Below are positions 60,599 through 64,000 of a stretch of DNA of 64,000 bases, in pieces. The notes beneath the pieces were generated by a model, which saw nothing but the letters and a program-made list of their open reading frames with translations, searched no databases and had not been told where the DNA came from. The stretch lies in assembly GCA_023415825.1 (NCBI GenBank), contig JAEZJF010000021.1:124001-188000 (forward strand). Reading direction: 5' to 3'. The position numbers and the translations under genes are program-made. Each line of letters starts with the position of its first letter. Position 1 is the stretch's first letter. This DNA comes from Bacillota bacterium. GTDB taxonomy: Bacteria; Bacillota; Clostridia; DSM-8532.

Positions 60599-61383
60599 GT
60601 TCGGTCCTTTATCAGCCGGTCATAAATGGAAAGTAAAAATGCTGCAAGGTAGCTTAATATCACCATCATAAAGCTTTCCTTTACAAGGCGAGGGATTAAA
60701 AACAGTACGAATCCAACCTTTCCGAGCTCAGGGATAAAGAGCTGCAGGATGCCGGTATTTATGGTAGTCACCGTTAAGCCTGCCGAGCCAAAGGTTATAA
60801 GGAGCTTTAAATAGTGTTTATGGAGTGGAGCATTGGGGAATTTCTTTTGAACGGCGTAGTTTATAGTGAGCAATATCAACCCCACCAGTGAGACTGCTAA
60901 CAATCCTAAATCAAGAAAGCCCTTATTTTTGCCGATGGCGTCAATAGCTTGAGTGACCGGAGAAAGAGGGAAAAACTGTGTGTTAATATAATTAAAAAGG
61001 CCTACTATACCAATAGTTATGAAGGCTATCCAAAGTCCCCGCTGAATTTTTACACTATCAACCTTTTTAAGTCCCCTCCATAATAGCCCAACTATAACGC
61101 CGTCAAGAATTGCAGTAAGCGTTAAAAGAGGGATATAGGGACCTTCCGGTTTCAGCAAAAAGGCCATTATATCCATAATTCCCGCAGCAAGCCCCCCATA
61201 GAAGGGCCCGAAAAGTAAAGCAGGCATCCTTGAAAAGATGGGTGAGAAGCTTATACGCATCCCAGGTGCTCCCAGAAAATAGATCATAGTACTGAAATTT
61301 CGTACTGCCAGCGCAAGGCCGATGAACAGGGCTGTCTGGATGATTTTTCGAGTGACATGTGATTCCGATGATTTGTTTTCCAT
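60595..61383 (-). CDS. folT: ECF transporter S component, folate (FolT-like)
   Basis: 262 aa integral membrane protein. N-terminal segments IQTALFIGLALAVRNFS and FSPIFSRMPALLFGPFYGGLAAGIMDIMAFLLKPEG are typical of folate-type S components (LAPIFS-AP-LFGP pattern); several further hydrophobic helices follow. The preceding THF riboswitch identifies the ligand. It would use energising EcfA/EcfT encoded elsewhere. The RBS AAGGAG is inside a stem that can mask it. Confidence 0.9.
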   Translation of the reverse strand: MENKSSESHVTRKIIQTALFIGLALAVRNFSTMIYFLGAPGMRISFSPIFSRMPALLFGPFYGGLAAGIMDIMAFLLKPEGPYIPLLTLTAILDGVIVGLLWRGLKKVDSVKIQRGLWIAFITIGIVGLFNYINTQFFPLSPVTQAIDAIGKNKGFLDLGLLAVSLVGLILLTINYAVQKKFPNAPLHKHYLKLLITFGSAGLTVTTINTGILQLFIPELGKVGFVLFLIPRLVKESFMMVILSYLAAFLLSIYDRLIKDRT

Positions 61384-61394
61384 GATATTGCATA

Positions 61395-61437
61395 TCTCCT
61401 TTCTTTTATATCCATGCTGCTACTAAAAGAAAGAAGA
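61395..61437 (-). promoter_or_regulatory. SD-sequestering hairpin of folT (expression platform)
   Basis: Minus strand TCTTCTTTCTTTTA (61437-61424) can pair along 14 positions, one a G-U, with TAAAAGAAAGGAGA (61408-61395) that contains the folT ribosome binding site; 15-base loop. It lies 6 bases after the aptamer's closing stem. Confidence 0.8.
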
Positions 61438-61443
61438 CCTAGC

Positions 61444-61568
61444 AACAGTGGATGCAGTATTGCACCGCGAGCCTCAGGGATAATCAAATCATTGATTGCT
61501 CCTTTGCTCTTCGTTTAGAGACTCTACTCCCATTCTCTAACACTTCACGCGCAAATACCTGCTCTGTT
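61444..61568 (-). ncRNA. Tetrahydrofolate (THF-I) riboswitch upstream of folT
   Basis: Read on the minus strand. P1 pairs AACAG (61568-61564) with CTGTT (61448-61444). Conserved blocks appear in order: AGAGCAGG, TATTTGCGCGTGAAGTG (compare GATTCGCGTTAAGTG), TTAGAGAATGGGA with the P3 partner TCTCTAAACGAAG, then GGCTCGCGGTGCAAT and TGCATCC. About 30 extra bases, including ATCAA/TTGAT, sit in P4 between GAGC and GCTC, so P4 is longer than usual. THF riboswitches typically control folT and folE; this agrees with the next gene. Confidence 0.93.
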
Positions 61569-61646
61569 TTATTATTAAATGATATATGATTTTCCACATT
61601 ATATCTCAGACTCATTGACTTGTCCATGCTTTTTTGACGATAAATC

Positions 61647-62573
61647 TCATAATGTTCTTCTGATGAATTCCTTAACAGTTTCACGATAGCCATCATTGTC
61701 CATAATCAGCGATTCACCATGCCTCGCTCCTGCAACAGTAAAGAGCTTTTTATCGGACTTGCAGGCTTCATATAACCGGTTGACCATCTCAAAAGGAACA
61801 AAGGTGTCATCCTCACCATGTATAAATAGAATAGGCAGCTTACTCTTCTTAACCTGCTTCAAAGCGGAAGCCTCACTTAAAAAGTATCCTGCCCGAAGCT
61901 TTGCGATAAGGTTGGTAACAGTCATAATGGGAAAGGACGGAAGTGCAAATTGGCGTTTCAGCTGATAGGTAAGCACATCCATTGCCGATGTATAGGAACA
62001 GTCGGAAACGATGGCTTTAACATTGGGAGGTAAGTCTTCTCCACTCAGCATCAGAACTGTAGCGCCTCCCATGGATACACCAAAGAGCAAAATTCTGATA
62101 TCCTGACCATAGGTTTTTATGAGAAATTTTATCCAATCCATTAAATCCAAACGATCAGGCCATCCAAAGCCAATGCACTTGCCCTCGCTTTGCCCATGTC
62201 CCCTGTCGTCCGGTGCCAAAACGTTGAAATTAAGTTCCTCATTAAAAAATTTCGCATAAGCGCCCAGGTCCATGCCTTTACTGTTATAGCCATGGGCCAT
62301 GACCACAAATACTTTTTGATCGGCGTTGCTGGAGGGTATTAGAAACGCCTCAAGCTTCAGACTGTCCTGACTCTTAAGAGTAAAATGTACTTTATCTACC
62401 TTATCCAGCCATTCCTTTCCTTCAACCCAAATCCCGCCCAGAAAAGTTTCGGGAACATCCTTGTTCCCTTTCAAAAATGGCTTTTTACCGCTACAGACTG
62501 CCAATTTATAAAAATAATTACAGATAAGAAATAAAACAATCAGGATTACAGCAAGACCTATGAAGAACCACAT
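61647..62573 (-). CDS. Alpha/beta hydrolase with N-terminal membrane anchor
   Basis: 308 aa. One N-terminal hydrophobic segment (residues 2-20, WFFIGLAVILIVLFLICNY), then an alpha/beta hydrolase domain: oxyanion MAHGYNSKG, nucleophile Ser in FGVSMGGATVLML, acid Asp in HGEDDTFVPFEM and His in AGARHGESLI. Similar to Firmicute YqkD/YtmA-like serine hydrolases. AGGAGG is 7 bases before the ATG. A hydrolase facing the inside or outside is not decided. Substrate unknown. Confidence 0.9.
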   Translation of the reverse strand: MWFFIGLAVILIVLFLICNYFYKLAVCSGKKPFLKGNKDVPETFLGGIWVEGKEWLDKVDKVHFTLKSQDSLKLEAFLIPSSNADQKVFVVMAHGYNSKGMDLGAYAKFFNEELNFNVLAPDDRGHGQSEGKCIGFGWPDRLDLMDWIKFLIKTYGQDIRILLFGVSMGGATVLMLSGEDLPPNVKAIVSDCSYTSAMDVLTYQLKRQFALPSFPIMTVTNLIAKLRAGYFLSEASALKQVKKSKLPILFIHGEDDTFVPFEMVNRLYEACKSDKKLFTVAGARHGESLIMDNDGYRETVKEFIRRTL

Positions 62574-62591
62574 GCAGATACCTCCTGATAG

Positions 62592-63398
62592 TTATCCTTT
62601 ATCATAATTGCGTCTTTTATTAGCGGGTTCCGGAATTTTTTCTCTGATCCGTACATAAATATGCTTGATCCGACTGTTGTTAGAATCTCTTTCATCTATT
62701 TCAAAACGCTTAAGTGTTTTTATGAGGGGTGTAAGCTTGGCAAACCCGAAATTTCGAGCATCAAAATCGGGTTGCTTTTTCTGGATCAGGTTGCCAACAT
62801 CCGCTAAAAAGGCCCATCCGTTTTCATCAGCCACATCGGAGATGGATGAGGCAATGAGGTTAATCACATCTTCTCCTATCTTGCTGATAGGAGTCCTATT
62901 AACCCTCTTGACTCCTCCTTTATGTGGTTCTTCAGCCTCAGCCGGTTGACTGGGGATACTGCTAATGATCTCAAGATAGGTAAATTTATCGCACGCCACA
63001 ATAAAGGGATTGGGAGTTTTTCGCTCCCCAATACCAAAAACCTTCATACCCGCTTCTCTTAGGCGAATAACCAATCGGGTAAAATCACTGTCACTGGACA
63101 CTATACAGAAACCCTCGACCTGATCGGAATAAAGAATGTCCATAGCATCAATAATCATAGCCGAATCCGAGGAATTTTTCCCTGAAGTATAACTGTACTG
63201 CTGGATTGGTGTAATGGCATTTTCAAGCAGTACGTTCTTCCAGCCTGAGACATTTGGTTTGGTCCAGTCTCCATAAATACGCTTGATGGTTGGAATACCA
63301 TACTTGGCAATTTCCTCAATGATTCCCTTGACATTACCATAAGGCACATTCTCCGCGTCAATCAACACGGCTAGGCGGAGCTCAGTATAATTTTTCAT
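62592..63398 (-). CDS. NYN-domain (PIN-like) nuclease with C-terminal LOTUS/OST-HTH domain
   Basis: 268 aa. N-terminal NYN domain (about 6-150) with LAVLIDAENVPY, IKRIYGDW, QQYSYTSGKNSSDSAMIIDAMDIL and FCIVSSDSDFTRLVIRLREAGMKVFG; the acidic residues of the LabA/DUF88 class are present. The C-terminal part (about 185-262; KIGEDVINLIASSISD, GWAFLADVGNLIQKKQPDFDARNFGFAKLTPLIK) is an OST-HTH/LOTUS domain, an RNA-binding fold. So a ribonuclease acting on structured RNA is likely. AGGA is 6 bases before ATG 63398; the frame extends 29 codons further. Confidence 0.9.
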   Translation of the reverse strand: MKNYTELRLAVLIDAENVPYGNVKGIIEEIAKYGIPTIKRIYGDWTKPNVSGWKNVLLENAITPIQQYSYTSGKNSSDSAMIIDAMDILYSDQVEGFCIVSSDSDFTRLVIRLREAGMKVFGIGERKTPNPFIVACDKFTYLEIISSIPSQPAEAEEPHKGGVKRVNRTPISKIGEDVINLIASSISDVADENGWAFLADVGNLIQKKQPDFDARNFGFAKLTPLIKTLKRFEIDERDSNNSRIKHIYVRIREKIPEPANKRRNYDKG

Positions 63399-63492
63399 AG
63401 TGTTTCCTTTCAAGCAATTGATAATATTCTCTCTATGTTGTTTTAAAAGCTTACTTCTTACTTTCTCTTCTATTATTATAGCCAATCATGAG

Positions 63493-64000
63493 CTATTCTC
63501 CAAGATTTATCCAATATCGCTGGACTATTTCATTTTTAAGTTCCTGTTCATTCTCAAGAATTCCGCCATTTTTTATAATAGTTCTGGCTGAACCCATATT
63601 GATCTTATCACAACAGACAAGCACCCTATCCAGGCCTATTTCCTTTGCCAAAGGCAATGACATCCCCAGCATTTTTACAGCATGTCCTTTTTTTCGTTCT
63701 TGGGGTCTGATTCCATAACCAATATGTCCACCATAATTCAAGAGGTACTCATTAAGCTCGTGACGTATATGAAGCGCACCTATCATCCTATTATCATTAT
63801 CCATATAGAAAAACAAAGACGCAGGAACCAACCCTTTATCACGTACCATCTCAGTTGACTCAAATTCCCATCTGGATAATAGTTCGCTGTAGCTTAAGCC
63901 TTCTCTGCGGGCCGCATAGGGAACGATTTCCTCTTCTATTTTCTCCCACTCGGAGATGTAATCCAAATAAGCCTGCTCCAGCTCCGGGTTTGGACTAACC
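63493..64000 (-). CDS. GNAT acetyltransferase (5' end outside window)
   Basis: At least 168 codons visible, running off the right edge. The annotated TTG at 63966 is not the start: the same frame continues upstream as VSPNPELEQAYLDYISEWEKI, the usual beginning of this family after about three residues. Fold: GALHIRHELNEYLLNYGGHIGYGIRPQERKKG with the acetyl-CoA pyrophosphate loop (RPQERKKGHAVKML), VCCDKINMGSARTIIKNGGIL and WINL at the end. Typical of YjcK/DUF-type N-acetyltransferases that copy a mobile GNAT cassette across Firmicutes. Substrate unknown. Confidence 0.85.
   Translation of the reverse strand, partial: VSPNPELEQAYLDYISEWEKIEEEIVPYAARREGLSYSELLSRWEFESTEMVRDKGLVPASLFFYMDNDNRMIGALHIRHELNEYLLNYGGHIGYGIRPQERKKGHAVKMLGMSLPLAKEIGLDRVLVCCDKINMGSARTIIKNGGILENEQELKNEIVQRYWINLGE

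Noticed and set aside
61484..61696. 70-residue minus-strand open frame between the hydrolase and folT
   Set aside because: It lies inside the 3' end of the hydrolase gene and then covers the THF riboswitch. The aptamer explains the conservation, and no suitable ribosome binding site stands before it.
1..64000. Mobile elements, prophage, CRISPR arrays, rRNA or tRNA genes
   Set aside because: No transposase, integrase, direct-repeat array or cloverleaf-like sequence was recognised by reading. A tRNAscan or IS search was not possible, so absence is not proven.

Overview
The window reads as a chromosomal segment of an anaerobic, low-to-moderate GC Gram-positive bacterium of the class Clostridia. 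The evidence is AGGAGG-type ribosome binding sites, a glgC-glgD pair, a cdd-era-recO cluster, a CtsR operator in front of a DnaJ-like/ClpB operon, c-di-AMP and tetrahydrofolate riboswitches, an ECF-type FolT, and an electron-bifurcating (EtfAB-linked) lactate dehydrogenase operon. The species cannot be named from the sequence. No rRNA, tRNA, insertion sequence, prophage or CRISPR array was seen; coding density is high and most genes are housekeeping.

Layout. 1-1.67 kb: arginine decarboxylase speA, cut by the window edge. 1.8-6.2 kb: lactate oxidation operon (EtfB, EtfA with an N-terminal Fe-S domain, GlcD-type dehydrogenase) behind a GntR regulator, with two perfect LldR/FadR-type operators between them. 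6.3-9.4 kb: sugar-nucleotide operon (nucleotidyltransferase, NahK-like kinase, GalE). 9.67-10.5 kb: c-di-AMP riboswitch and NlpC/P60 hydrolase. 10.7-15.5 kb: hotdog thioesterase, AI-2E exporter-family protein, lipoprotein, SGNH hydrolase, DUF1836 protein. 15.5-22.3 kb (minus): cdd, era, recO, a small protein, an AlbA_2 protein, a permuted ADP-forming acyl-CoA synthetase and an unknown protein, all closely spaced and closed by a terminator. 22.4-24.7 kb: two-component system. 25.0-28.9 kb: zinc-ribbon protein, clpB and cbpA-like gene with CtsR box. 28.9-31.3 kb: glgCD. 31.4-32.2 kb: XRE regulator plus membrane protein. 32.2-35.2 kb: der-plsY-gpsA. 35.4-38.4 kb: GH94-family phosphorylase-like protein.

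38.4-45.2 kb holds a compact chemosensory operon (cheW-mcp-cheR-cheA-cheB) with no cheY or flagellar gene. 45.4-46.8 kb is murD. 46.8-51.1 kb is the most unusual locus: two tandem membrane proteins with cytoplasmic TIR-type domains, the first with a degenerate active site plus a PDZ-like domain, the second with an intact-looking site plus TPRs, followed by a lipoprotein; a promoter and a terminator bound the unit. 51.1-56.5 kb is a sulfur module (cysK, mnmA, O-acetylhomoserine sulfhydrylase, two Rrf2 regulators, TcdA) with a shared putative operator. 56.9-59.0 kb is a membrane pyrophosphatase with the K+-independent signature. 59.1-64.0 kb carries a ComB-like phosphatase, a TraX-like protein coupled to a FolT transporter under a THF riboswitch, an alpha/beta hydrolase, a NYN-LOTUS protein and a GNAT acetyltransferase cut by the edge.

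Functionally the cells are equipped to oxidise lactate by flavin-based electron bifurcation, store carbon as glycogen, recycle hexosamine/galactose sugars into UDP-sugars, and conserve energy from pyrophosphate. Starts were moved from the longest open frame wherever a Shine-Dalgarno sequence supported an internal start; these cases are stated in the entries.
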